From the NCBI GenBank assembly GCA_944548615.1, contig OX155976.1, positions 8,727,476 through 8,791,475 of the forward strand: a stretch of DNA of 64,000 bases, given 5' to 3'. Position numbers and translations under genes: made by a program. Position 1 is the first letter of the stretch. Every line of letters starts with the position of its first letter. Shown in pieces: positions 22,336 to 33,204 of this stretch. Below the pieces are notes generated by a model. That model saw only the letters and a program-made list of their open reading frames with translations. It did no database searches and was not told where the DNA came from. The DNA is from Micropterix aruncella (taxonomy: Eukaryota; Arthropoda; Insecta; Lepidoptera; Micropterigidae).

Positions 22336-23060
22336 TGAATAAATAAATAAAAGTATCCGTATAAACGTTTATATATCTTATATGTGCACAAGTTTGGGGG
22401 TTATTAGGAATAAATTGAAAAATTCAACAAACGAGCAAGCAGGCAAGCGAGAAAGTGAACACAGCCAAATATCCCTGCTGAAACGATAGGCCCCAAGTTA
22501 TTTTTAACTTGTTGACATCTTCCGGTCATTTTCCTGGTAGATACGTTATCAACTTCATGCCCATATTTAGCATACTCAATCACGTTCAACTAAATCTAAC
22601 AGATAAATAACATGTTAGTACTTGTATTGTGCGCGCTATTTCTGTTTATGTAGCTAATATTTTTATCACATAGCTCAGGCAGATTCCATGCCACAATAAC
22701 AATATGTATATAAGATAAACGATCAGTTTTGTCTTGGGATTTTAAATTAGGTACCTACATAGGTACTAAATATACGTTACGTCATACTTTTCGCTACAAA
22801 CAAGGAAAAACTGCCTAAATATGTATAATTTTTATTAGGATCATGATTGTAGCACAGTTTTATTAGCAGTATCATAACACTTTTGATATGAAGGAAATTT
22901 AAATTTAAATTTAAATTCTAAGTGTCAACATATTTTAAAATTTTCTCACCTCTAAATAATAATTAAATAATAAATGTATAAGAATATAGTGCCATTCTAC
23001 AGTCTGGATTCACTCGCGGTAAAAACGGGACGCATCCCGAAGGATCTTATCCACTTTAAA
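22336..23060. other. No gene recognised
   Basis: AT-rich sequence with an internal AAATTTAAATTTAAATTTAAA run near 22897. Confidence 0.4.
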
Positions 23061-23067
23061 TATTTGA

Positions 23068-23457
23068 CCAGCGTGTCTATGGACAAAGTCGACCATCGAA
23101 AACAAGCGAGCTGTCGTTACTGGCTGAGGGCAGATCGACTTTGCTGAAGATACATCGGACGATTTACTGAAGGTGGTGGTGGATTTGATTGACCAGCCGA
23201 CCTGTCGAAGACTATATGCAAAGACTCTCAGAAAGAGGTTACCGCAAGGTATAACGGACGATCAATTGTGCGCTGGAAGCTTAGAAGGAGGACGAGACTC
23301 TTGTGTAGGCGATAGTGGTGGACCTCTGCAAGTGACGATAGCTGACAACCAATGCCTCTTCAACATAATCGCCGTTACCAGTATTGGAACGAGCCCTTGC
23401 GGAAGTGCCAAGGGACCTGGCATATACACTGCCGCGAAGAGTCATGTGAAATAAATG
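23068..23457 (+). pseudogene. Trypsin-like serine protease, C-terminal half, broken
   Basis: One reading frame from PACLW encodes the second half of an S1 (chymotrypsin-fold) protease. It has the 'VVTG-(stop)-GQ' site where the family has VVTGWG, then TCRRLY, DDQLCAG, the catalytic serine motif DSCVGDSGGPL (23296-23328) and GPGIYT. The Trp codon of VTGWG is TGA (23125-23127), and the frame upstream of PACLW is shifted, so the His and Asp catalytic residues are not present in frame. The normal end (xVxxYxxWI) is replaced by a short AAKSHVK and stop. Insect clip proteases act in melanisation and Toll cascades in the haemolymph. This copy cannot make an active enzyme as it stands. Confidence 0.85.
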
Positions 23458-23714
23458 GCGTTTTAGGAGTATGTCTACCGCCGGAAAATTGTCCAAAAAC
23501 TGACGGGGATTTGCCAAAAGGGAAACTATCTTAATTTTGTATAATGTCGGAACAAGAGACTGTATGCTGTATTCAACACAGCCCCATGAGCAACAACACG
23601 AGATCATCAGAAAACCAGGATAAATCCAATAATGCATCTTCTACATCACCGCCTACTACAACAACTACCAATAAGTCACCGGTCATCTCTATAATAGTTC
23701 CAGAAAAACCTTAA
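23430..23714 (+). pseudogene. Clip-domain and Ser/Thr linker remnant
   Basis: In a different frame from the protease, 23433-23534 encodes ESCEINGVLGVCLPPENCPK. This spacing of cysteines (C-x8-C-x5-C-P) fits the first three Cys of a clip domain. After a stop, a further frame encodes QETVCC, the usual clip-domain end with its double Cys. A linker rich in Ser, Thr and Pro (about 23600-23714) follows and ends in TAA. Clip domains normally precede the protease domain; here the remnant lies after it, so the order is odd. Either a tandem gene was fused by deletion or this was a multi-domain protease. The clip call is from cysteine spacing only. Confidence 0.55.
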
Positions 23715-23829
23715 ACATCGCCACAAACCATAACTACCAATTTTATAAATGACAGTGTGGAAAAAACGAACTAAATCAGAAAAAAATAGCTCTGCAATAT
23801 TGAGTACAAATTTAACAATGTCAGCCATT

Positions 23830-24120
23830 GCTGTGTTGGCGTTTAATTAATTTATTTTATTTTATCTGCATCCAAACTTTTCTCTGGTCGTAACGGTCTC
23901 CGTTCCATCGGGTTCAGAAGAGGGAGGAAGAGAGAGTGCACCCGTGGTCGCGCGCCCACCTGTGCACTATAATATAGCCTGCGCACTTGACTGCTTCCGA
24001 ACAACGGATTCTGAGAAGACTAAAGAAGTCACTAGAATCTACAATGCAGTCGCTATGGCCGAACACGGCTAGAAGGATATATATATAAGGAAATGCCATC
24101 GGCGCCTCTTATTCTTCTTT
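23830..24120. repeat. LINE-like 3' UTR repeat
   Basis: It contains GCGCGCCCACCTGTGCACTA and TAATATAGCCTGCGCACTTG, text that resembles 3' regions of RTE-type LINEs in moths from general knowledge. No coding remains. Confidence 0.4.
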
Positions 24121-24345
24121 TTATTTGGATGTCTTCACCCAAAGAGGGTGTTTTCTGTCAGGTGTGCCCTTGCAATAGGAGGAAACTATTTTTTTTAGTG
24201 TTTGTCACTGAAACAAGTAAAAAAATCGAATAATTGTTATGATAAATATATAAATAGAATCGAGCGCATTCAAATGAAGTTCATACAATATCTCTGCTTC
24301 CGTCTGAAAATCCCATACAGCTCATCTAACTATTAGAAATAGAAA

Positions 24346-24552
24346 TATAAATAGAAATATTTTTATTGTCCGAAATTGTGGTGGTACATTTATGGTGATA
24401 ATGCGTAAAACTATGTATCTCACAATTACCTGTTATTAAAACAGATTGCTAAATTGACTTACCTATCTGCTAATTATAATATCTTATTAAAAAATGTAAT
24501 TATTTCACTGGTTTAACATGAAAAAATCTAAACAGACCGGATAAGTAGAACT
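24346..24552. repeat. AT-rich LINE tail-like sequence
   Basis: It starts with AGAAATAGAAATATAAATAG, followed by TTTTTATTGTCCGAAATTG. The iterated start and 'TTTATTGTCC' suggest a minus-strand LINE 3' end. Confidence 0.4.
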
Positions 24553-24796
24553 AACAGTAGAAGACAATTAGAAAAAATAATTCACCAATAATATAAAAAA
24601 TAAAGAAAAAATCAAAATCAAGGAATAATCAAAATTCCGCCTATAAATACGAAATGTATATAATTTAAAATGTAACAGTAGAAAACAATTAATAAAAAAT
24701 AATTCACCAATAATATAAAAAATAATGAAAAAAAATCTAAATCAAGGAATAATCAAAAATCCGCCTATAAATACGAAATGTATATAATTGAAAATT
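24553..24796 (+). repeat. Tandem duplication, 121-bp unit, two copies
   Basis: AACAGTAGAAGACAATTA...GAAATGTATATAATT is repeated at 24553 and 24674 with about 5-8 differences. Unit AT content is very high. Confidence 0.85.
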
Positions 24797-24894
24797 TGTA
24801 ATCTTCCTAATTGAATTATTGTAAAAACAAAATGAAAATGCATGCCTACAATATAATAATATGAGAAATATTCGTTTAATGTGTAAAAGATTTT

Positions 24895-25384
24895 ATCGAT
24901 AAGCCAAATTTCAATTTATGCAAGAAATTTCATATCCTCCCCTTGATTAAGCGACGTGAAACCGCGGACTTGACCTTTTTGCTAAAAATCACCTGCAATA
25001 ATATTGACTGTCCCGACTTACTAAATAAAATTAATCTCCGTTTTCCTTCCAAACTCAATAGATTTAACCCTGCTCTTCATGTTCCTTATGCTGGTACCAA
25101 CTATAGGCAATATTAATTTCTGTAGCGAACAAGTGACAATTTCAATGATTTGATTAAACGATTTGACTTTGATCTATTCTGTACGAGTATTAACTCAGAT
25201 AGGCAGCGGCTGAAAAGTGAATTCTTTAGCACTATTTTTTTATGTATTTTTAATTGAAAAATCACATATGTTTCTACAACGTTACTTAAACGTGAAAACC
25301 TTTAATTGGCTCTCTATTATACTATTCCGTCTTTTCGTTAAGTTATAATTACCTGTTGGTTTTCCTAAAAATAAATAAATAAAT
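24895..25384 (+). pseudogene. LINE C-terminal fragment with AAATA tail
   Basis: It encodes DLTFLLKITCNNIDCPDLL and LHVPYAGTNYRQY, typical of the Jockey/CR1 region with the 'NY' motif. The frame then shifts to SDNFNDLIKRFDFDLFC and a natural stop (25255). A 3' UTR follows, ending AAATAAATAAATAG at about 25384. Frameshifted and 5'-truncated. Confidence 0.75.
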
Positions 25385-25687
25385 AGAACAAACTAAATAA
25401 AAGAACAAACTAACTTACTGGCTGACTGACATATCAGCGCATAGCCTAAACCACTAAACCCCCTTGAAATTTTGCATCAGGCTTCCTTTTATAATGTAGG
25501 CGAGCACTAATAAGGGTTTTTCGGAAATTCAATCCCTAAGGGGGTAAAAAGAGTGAAATACGAATTCGCTGGAAAATCATATGGAAAATCGAATTCGCTG
25601 AAGCTACAGATATCAATATTTATATTTAAGCTACCTATTACAAATGAAAACCAATAGCACTCACCGGTTTTTTCACAATCAAACCTT

Positions 25688-26185
25688 GGGGGTAATTAAG
25701 GGATGACATGCTGTATTACGTATGGCGTACTGTTTTGGGGAATGGCACCAAATTCAAAAAGAATTTTTCTCCTCCAGAAAAGAGCGGTACGCAGAAAAGA
25801 GCGGTATAGAGTCTCACCAAGAAGTTCTTGTAAGCCGCTATTTGTAGAATCAGGAATCATGACTCGATTTTCTTCTTACATCTACCAAAATATTATGTAC
25901 GCTCGTAGACACCTAACAGAATTTCCGGTGAATAATGATTTTCATCATCACGATACGAGGAATAAATGCAATCTCCACATAAACCGACAGCGACTTAGCA
26001 AAGTGCGATACAGTTTTATTCACCAAAATTTGTCCTAATATAATAAGATTCCAGAGCATATGAAAAGCCTCGGAGAGGACCAATTTAAAAAGATAATTAT
26101 AAATAATTTGGTAAGAAACCCAATTTATGGTATAAGTGAGTTTGAAAATTCTGAGTTTATTTTCCATGTTGATGATTAATGAAAT
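25688..26185 (+). pseudogene. LINE RT C-terminal fragment
   Basis: The frame encodes YGVLFWGMAPNSKRIFLLQK, the RT thumb motif 'YG...WG....IF.LQK.A.R' of Jockey/CR1 LINEs. Then come CKPLFVESGIMTRFSSYIY, HDTRNK and the NKIPEHMKSL tail after a stop near 26037. It is 5'-truncated and interrupted. Confidence 0.85.
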
Positions 26186-26817
26186 GTGTAAAGTTTTAAA
26201 CATAATGGTATTATGATAGCTTAAATTATAATTTTCATATAATTTATTATAAATATATTCATTTTTGAAAAAATACGAAGGCATATTGCTGGATTGACAA
26301 TAAAATAAATTTTCTTTGATTATTCTACATAGAATTTGAATAGGAGAGCCTAAAGAGTGCTTAACCTCATTTTTGGGACCATTGTTGGGCTCTGTATAAG
26401 GAAGTTCCACTTAGGACCCATGAAAGAGAGTACCAAAATGTCAGTTGAATATTGAGCTCCGTTTTAGTACATTTGTGGACCCTGAATTAGACCCAATAGA
26501 AACGGAATACCGGCCATTCTACTCGTATGTCGTTTCTACGTTCTTTTAGAAACCTTATATTTAACTGAAGAAATTAAACGATAAGTAGCTTTATAAAATA
26601 TATTATATTATTACATTATTTGGAACACCCAACAATCCATTATACAAAAATATCTAACGACTTCTAGGAAACAGACAAGATTGTCTCGGTCAGATAACAA
26701 ATGCTAGTATTGTGGAGTACTTGCCATAAACAAAGAATAATATTACAAAATGGCGCTAATAATATTTGTAATGAAATACCAAAGGAACTACGTAGTTTTG
26801 AAATGATTAATTATTAA

Positions 26818-27445
26818 CCCTTCGAGCAGCGGCATAATTTCATGGCAGACCGTGGCAATTAATTGGAATTTCTTGCAATATCGCCGCACAAAAAGTACTA
26901 TAACTATGGAACTGCTATAGCAATCATAAAAAGAATAACTGCGCAATGATCGCATTAAAATTTTGTATATGGAATATTGAAATGTCATTTTGTTAAACAG
27001 TTAGATAATTACGAATAAATATGAGAAAATTGAACTAGTGAAAAAATCGGTATTTCTAACTTGTACTTGTCTTACGGAAAAATACGAAACCTTATTTAGA
27101 AATTGTAAATACTATCGTGATCTATTAGATTCTCTATCAAAGGTAATATTTCGTTTTGCTTATTTACATACAAATATATTTAGATATTAGCTCATAAAAT
27201 ACAATAAAAATGATGTTTGACAATGGAATTTTATTAGAAATATCCGCGAAATGACGTGCGAAATTATTCTAGCGGCCGTCTATGTATCTATGGTAATAAT
27301 GAGATATTTGGTGTGGATTTTAGGATGCGTTCGAATTAGAAAATAATATTACTGTGCGCTCCGGGAACAAGCCGCAAATATTGGTCGTTACGTAGTCAAC
27401 GGTGTTCTGATGTGCAACCAAATTTGGTCGTTCCGTAGCCGAAGG
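26818..27445. mobile_element. TTAA-flanked MITE, copy 1
   Basis: It is bordered by TTAA on both sides (26814-26817, 27446-27449) with short inverted ends CCCTTCG / CGAAGG. The interior (AGCGGCATAATTTCATGGCA ... GTGCGCTCCGGGA.CAAGC) is repeated nearly base for base at 54891-55494. No transposase ORF. TTAA flanks suggest piggyBac-type mobilisation. Confidence 0.7.
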
Positions 27446-27667
27446 TTAAGTTTATTTATCTCATCTGCACTTGGCCCTCCTCACGGAGCCTTATATTATT
27501 TTTTACGTGCATGTACAGGCAGGCAAAACAATCCTTTTCAAACTGAAAACCAAATATCTTTCTTGTTTGTGTATAAAAATTTGCTTTCTCGCTTATTCTA
27601 CGCTGCGAAGATTGGCGAGCATTTCAGCTATCTGAATCTTACAGAATGTTCCTCGGGTTCCTAATGG

Positions 27668-29175
27668 TTCCATGCAGCTTGGACCTGATGGCTTGTCTAA
27701 GTCTTCTTAGGTCGGCTCAACTCACGGCTCTGCTCCCATTCGTTAGCCTCCTCGAAGAGGGACGTAACCTGTAAGGGCCGCTGTGAACTCTGCCTGCGGC
27801 TGTAGCCTACAGTCGTAGACAGTTAGAATCGGAAAAGCAGAAAGATCTGGGGAAACACATCGTGTGGAAATGGGCGGTTTACGCACGAGCTGAATCAGCC
27901 AATCCCTTGCGCAATCCGTCAAATAATTGGGGCAGTCGCATACATTCCTCGGTTTTTAATACACTATGCTAGGGATGCTGGTGGCGTTAGCGCTTTACTA
28001 TAATTAGAAGTGCAAACAGAATAGAACTAGAAAAGTGGGGCAACTATCCTACAACTCTTACCCTACGTTTACTAAAAAGCGGGGAGTAGCTGTTGACCTA
28101 GCGTCACCTATCATTAGAAACGGTTCGTTGGCCACCCGATCCCAAATGAGACTCACGGGCGCGGTAAGGCGTTGGACTCTTGCGGCCTGATGGCGTAGTT
28201 TGACTATGAATTGTGTTTGTTAATTCGATTCCGGGTGAAAGCCGGGCAAAGGATGCCGTGGTCCGCGATAGATTCGGTTGACACCGTTTCACCACTACGT
28301 AAGGGAAAGGACCGCGCGAGCGACCTCGAACTCGTAACCAGTCGAGAGACCGGAGTAATCTGGTAGCAACTGGAAGTAAGGGCGTTAGTGTAAGCCCGCT
28401 GGATAACATAGGGGAAAAAAGCAATCATTGGACCAGCGCTTTCATTGGACCACTATAGTATATCGAAAACTATGATAGCTAGCAACGCTAAAACAAATCG
28501 AGACAAGCCGCTCGCATCCCACCTACGACTCCCCAACCCCCCCCCCCCCCTCCTACCCTAACTTCAGTGGCGCTGCGAGAAGAGACGTGTGTGTCAGGGT
28601 TCACGGCGCTCAAAAACTAAAAATTGGATTCCGAACAATTCGATGTAAGTATCATTCTAGTCATGAGTGTCAGCATGTAGGTACTAGTGTAAAGTTTGAA
28701 ACACATTTATTGTGTTTCTATGTGTGAGCATTTATTTCCAGGTACCTACGTCCGGGATTTTTTTATATTTATTTTACTACTTAGTGGTCCAATGAAGGCA
28801 ACAGCAACAAAACTATTTTTTTATTTTTTTAGGAAAACCATTATCATAAATCGTACGTAACTTAAAATATCAAAAGTTTAGATCTTAACAGATAGAAACA
28901 AAGTAATATTTTGTTTTTTTTAAAATTATATATTTCAAGATACGAGGTCGTAAAATTAAGTGGTCCATTCATAGCAACTCTCCGCTACCTGGCTATCTCG
29001 CGAATAAGGCGTTGGTCTCTTACGGGCATGTGGCGGAGCTTGACGGTGGACTATTTTTGTTTTAAGTATTCTGTGCTCACTTGACGGGGGATAGAACGAT
29101 CAAATTTCGTTAAAACTTCCTGAGGTAACGGGTTCGCCCGTTGTAGTTGACAGCTCTAGTTGTCCAAAGTCTTTT
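27668..29175 (+). repeat. Family A copy split by an insertion
   Basis: A diverged 5' half starts about 27668 and the middle (GTGGTCCGCGATAGATTCGG, GACCGCGCGAGCGACC) runs to about 28408. After an insert of about 575 bp, the 3' part resumes at 28985 with CTGGCTATCTCGCG and ends GTAGTTGACAGCTC (about 29155). Some blocks are out of order (GGTAAGGCGTTGGACTC at 28162 precedes the middle), so more than one copy may be merged. Confidence 0.7.
28409..28984. mobile_element. Candidate DNA element inserted in family A
   Basis: The insert interrupts the family A sequence between GGATAACAT and ACCTGGCTAT. Near its ends are inverted copies of TCATTGGACCACT (28442) and AGTGGTCCATTCA (28959), with extra copies at 28425 and 28783. 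No ORF. Confidence 0.5.
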
Positions 29176-29929
29176 CGTTAATCCCGCGGGAGATGGGATT
29201 TTTGTTATTGTTTTAAAGAAAGTATTGCATCGAATGTTTTAAAAATTTGAGAATATATTTGTGGATAAATGTATACATAGTAATTTTTTATACATAGTAA
29301 ACATTTTGAATGTTTTGTTTTTCAGCAAGTTATTCGCCATTTCCAAAGTCTCCAAAACAAAAAAGTTCCCCCATTGATGCAGTGCAAAATCGCTGCGTAG
29401 TATGGAGATGTTTTACTTGTATATAATTTTAATATGGTAACACTCATCACATTCGCCCGTTAAGTAGCATTTCGAACTAGGTAGCATTTGTAAAATCGTT
29501 TGCAGATATCCAAATTGAGGCTATTGGCATTAGGATCGGCTTGCGTCAGTATGCGCAATCATACTCGTAGGTTTTAAAAACAGTTAACTGTAAGTACAAT
29601 CGCTCGTCTCGTAGGTATCACCCATACCTACACAGTACAGACACCCATACCTACAGAGCACAGACAGCCGATGCCTCATTCAACATTAATCAAACCTGTC
29701 ACAATTGACATTTTGGGCGATGAATAGGATGGAATGCATTAGGTATTCGCTATTAGGTATCGACGTATCATGCATCGGTGACAAGTTCAAGATTACGCAC
29801 ATACCTAAAGATACATGATTGAGTTGTTTATTATTTCAAATTACTACACGGAATGATAACGAAGTGGAAAATCGAATGAAGAAATCGGTTGTGTCACCCC
29901 AAGACTTTCCCGGCAAGAAGCCAACCCCC

Positions 29930-30130
29930 CCCCCCTCCCTGCTCGCTAACCCCCCCCCCCCCCTGGGCGTAATTATGATCGCAAATGTAGTATATTTATA
30001 CTTGTATACTAATATTATAAAGAGGTAAAGTTTGTGAGGTTGTAGGAAGTAATCTCTGGATCTACTGAACCGATTTTGAAATTTTGTTTACTAATAGAAA
30101 GCCACGTTATTTGTGAGTGTCATAGGCTAT
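29930..30130 (+). repeat. C-tract plus 'ATACTAATATTATAAA' repeat
   Basis: Two C-runs are followed by ATGATCGCAAATGTAGTA (inverse of 7540-7562). Next comes TACTAATATTATAAAGAGG with the CTACTGAACCGATTTTGAAA box, a relative of the repeat at 296 and 52367. Confidence 0.6.
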
Positions 30131-30373
30131 ATATTAATCCGAATAATAAAAATACTTTTTCGTAGTAGTCGGTTTTGCAAAGTAAGTCTGAGAAAAAACG
30201 CTCGAACGAAAACGTTTCTAACTAACGCTGCCTTAACGATGAGAGATATATCATTAAGATCTAGTGAATAGTTGTAGAGCTTGATAATGCCTACAAAAAA
30301 GCCAGTGACAGCATATGTCTTAATTTTATATTTAAGTCACTAAAAGTAGTTTTTTATTAAAAAAATAATTTAA
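30131..30373. other. Pre-insertion flank, no gene recognised
   Basis: AT-rich. The target site ATCG (30374-30377) lies at its end. Confidence 0.4.
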
Positions 30374-30377
30374 ATCG

Positions 30378-31702
30378 TGTGACACGATTGCTGTTTTCCC
30401 CGATAAATTCGCATTGCACTTTAAGTAAACAACAATACACACGCATAAGATGCATGCAGCGCCATCTTGATGCAATTCACAAGCTTTGCAAGCTAGGACG
30501 GTCATATACGACGTACGACTATCGTAGTATCTACAAGCGTACATTTGACACCGAATCCATTGTCGGCTAGTCGATTGCCACAAGTAAATCTTGTATTCAG
30601 TTATGAAAATGGATTTTAGGAAAAAGAATAATTTTAATTAAGTCGGTAAAAATAAAGAAAGATCAAATTATAAACCAGGATGCTAGGAAAATTAATACAA
30701 TAATTTATTTGGGTATTATACAATTTTTAATACACAAAATCATGATTAACATTGGTAATTAAATTCCGTACGTAAAAACGCGGACACTTAGCCACATTAA
30801 ATCAGAGCCGCCCAACTAGAAATTAAATCTAGTATTTTATAAAAATACTGTAACAATTATTCAAATTAATAAAATAAATGTAAATTAAGCACCGGAAGCC
30901 TAAACGAGTCGAGTAAGAATCCATCATTAGACGGCCATGTTTCCGCCCTTTCTTTTTCGAATTCGCAATTCAGCTGGTGCGGTCGATATTAATTGAGAAT
31001 CCCGTGGTGCACGTAATCAGATAAATTAACCCGGTGAGTTTTGAAGCGGTTGTTCAATATTTAGATACAAGATGAATCCTTATCCGTTCGGTTGGGAAGG
31101 GATGGATTGAAGAGTGAGCCGACTCCCTAGGATTGGGCAAACTGACTCCTCATTTTCCTTCTCTCCCACTTATTGCTCCTGTGTAATTACAGGGATTCTC
31201 CTATCGGATTAATCTTCTCCGTTGGACCATTCTCGCGCCGATCTACCTACCGAATCGCAAGACGGTCGACCGCGGCCAGCGTGAACATCATCGCACGTAC
31301 GAGAGTGCCGCCCGTCGCATGTACATCAGCCGCCGTTTCCCGTGGGAAAGCACGGCGTAGATCGGGAAGAGGAAGAACGGGGATCGGCCAGCCGAAAAGA
31401 AACGCGACTCCGTCGAAGATCGTCACATCCTACATTCCCGTGTCCCCACGTGCTACAATCCAATAATTGTTTTAAAAATCCAATACTTTGTAAGCCGACC
31501 CTGGATAAGGATCGCACGTCTTTTGCTCTACTTTCAATGATTCTAGTTTCCACTTTCTTTATATTCTCGTAATGGGGACTAAGATCCCAATAAATCGAAT
31601 TCTAATAAAAACAAGTGACTTTTACTAAGGTGATTCTAGTTTCTACAGGTTACTATAGATTCTATAGGTCACCAAAGGTATCCCCCAACTATCTATGTCA
31701 CA
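30378..31702 (+). repeat. 5' LTR of Ty3/Gypsy element
   Basis: 1325 bp, TGTGACACGATTG...CTATGTCACA. It contains an AATAAA (31589-31594) likely to serve as polyadenylation signal. No difference from the 3' LTR was found by eye. At 1.3 kb it is long for the group, and its interior 30461-31089 includes what looks like leader and gag-start sequence (ATGAATCCTTATCCGTTC). Confidence 0.97.
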
Positions 31703-31704
31703 AT

Positions 31705-31715
31705 TGGCGCCCAAC
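31705..31715 (+). promoter_or_regulatory. Primer-binding site
   Basis: TGGCGCCCAAC starts two bases after the 5' LTR end, the expected place for tRNA-primed minus-strand synthesis. The matching tRNA could not be named. Confidence 0.75.
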
Positions 31716-32035
31716 ATAATTATCTAAGTATTGGATTATACTAAATCGTAAATCTAAATTAAAAAACCATAAAAAATTAAAAATCCAAATTTCTATTAAA
31801 ATACTACCCTAATACTACTTAAACACCAAAATTATACTACTTAATGCTACATCTAGTTATTACTAATAGCTGCTACAAAAAATACTAAGCATACTACGCT
31901 AAAATACTAAGTAAATTCTACAATAAAACTTCAACAAATTCAAACTTTTTATTAAAATCTTAAAATTAATAGCACGTGGAAACACATTCCTAATTTTTCC
32001 TTTCAGATCTGTCGCAAGCCGGTGGGTATCTTGAT

Positions 32036-32664
32036 GCCATCTTGATGCAATTCACAAGCTTTGCAAGCTAGGACGGTCATATACGACGTACGACTATCGT
32101 AGTATCTACAAGCGTACATTTGACACCGAATCCATTGTCGGCTAGTCGATTGCCACAAGTAAATCTTGTATTCAGTTATGAAAATGGATTTTAGGAAAAA
32201 GAATAATTTTAATTAAGTCGGTAAAAATAAAGAAAGATCAAATTATAAACCAGGATGCTAGGAAAATTAATACAATAATTTATTTGGGTATTATACAATT
32301 TTTAATACACAAAATCATGATTAACATTGGTAATTAAATTCCGTACGTAAAAACGCGGACACTTAGCCACATTAAATCAGAGCCGCCCAACTAGAAATTA
32401 AATCTAGTATTTTATAAAAATACTGTAACAATTATTCAAATTTATAAAATAAATGTAAATTAAGCACCGGAAGCCTAAACGAGTCGAGTAAGAATCCATC
32501 ATTAGACGGCCATGTTTCCGCCCTTTCTTTTTCGAATTCGCAATTCAGCTGGTGCGGTCGATATTAATTGAGAATCCCGTGGTGCACGTAATCAGATAAA
32601 TTAACCCGGTGAGTTTTGAAGCGGTTGTTCAATATTTAGATACAAGATGAATCCTTATCCGTTC
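32036..32664 (+). repeat. Internal 629-bp copy of the LTR
   Basis: It aligns without gaps to LTR positions 30461-31089 (and 37446-38074) with a single substitution seen (TTTATAAAAT versus TTAATAAAAT near 32441). The left junction carries a direct ATCTTGATG / ATCTTGATG microrepeat (32029-32046). The right end lies 18 bases into the gag ORF, so the gag ATG is supplied by this copy. Confidence 0.95.
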
Positions 32665-33204
32665 AATCGTCTGGCTAGGCCCATGTCGGAAGATCAGCGA
32701 CTAGAAATACTGCTGCGGAACGTTCGGCCAGTGTATTCGAATCAGGTCGGGTTGAACGAACTGGATTCCGTCTCAAAACTGCAAACTTTCTGTGAACGTT
32801 TGGAGAAGAACCATCTCCGTTCAAAGTTCTTCGCAGAAACACCGGCGGATTTCTTGTCGACGGGTTCTAAACACTCCGTGGTCGGGGAGAGAGTCGCAGA
32901 CAGGCCAATGGTAGATAGTCGGTTAGATCATCCTGAAAAAAGGGATAACGTTAATAATCGGTCGCGAGTTTACGCGGTAAAGTCGTTTGGCAGGAGGCAA
33001 ACCTGTTTAAGGTGCGAAACGAATGATCATCAATACTGGCATTGTCCGCGCAAGGAGGAAATATTTTGTTTCAGATGTAAAGCGCCCGGACAAAGAATTC
33101 CAACCTGCAGTAACTGCAAGAATAGAGATGCAGTAAATAGCCATAATCAGGATAGGTCAGGAACTCCTACGAATTATCGTAGTGATCAAAACCAAAAAAA
33201 CTAG
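32647..33204 (+). CDS. Gag-like protein, N-terminally truncated, with zinc knuckles
   Basis: This 185-residue frame keeps the C-terminal part of a Ty3/Gypsy Gag: the capsid-end helix MSEDQRLEILLRNVRPVY, then a basic linker, then two CCHC-type knuckles. The first is complete (C120, C123, H128, C133). The second has Gln149 where His is expected (C141, C144, Q149, C154). Gag normally forms the particle that packages the RNA, and full Gags are about twice this length. The first six residues (MNPYPF) come from LTR-derived sequence, so the N-terminal capsid is missing. It ends at TAG (33202-33204), and pol lies in the -1 frame. Probably not able to assemble particles alone. Confidence 0.85.
   Translation: MNPYPFNRLARPMSEDQRLEILLRNVRPVYSNQVGLNELDSVSKLQTFCERLEKNHLRSKFFAETPADFLSTGSKHSVVGERVADRPMVDSRLDHPEKRDNVNNRSRVYAVKSFGRRQTCLRCETNDHQYWHCPRKEEIFCFRCKAPGQRIPTCSNCKNRDAVNSHNQDRSGTPTNYRSDQNQKN
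33195..33201 (+). promoter_or_regulatory. -1 ribosomal frameshift slippery site
   Basis: The heptamer A AAA AAC in gag phase is immediately followed by the gag stop TAG. Slipping one base back enters the pol frame, which is open from 33186. The X XXY YYZ form is the standard -1 signal used to make Gag-Pol. A downstream structure was not tested. Confidence 0.85.

Noticed and set aside
31173..31572. Open frames of 75-97 codons inside the LTR (and again at 38158-38557)
   Set aside because: They are identical because the LTRs are identical, and lie in noncoding LTR sequence. No known motif.
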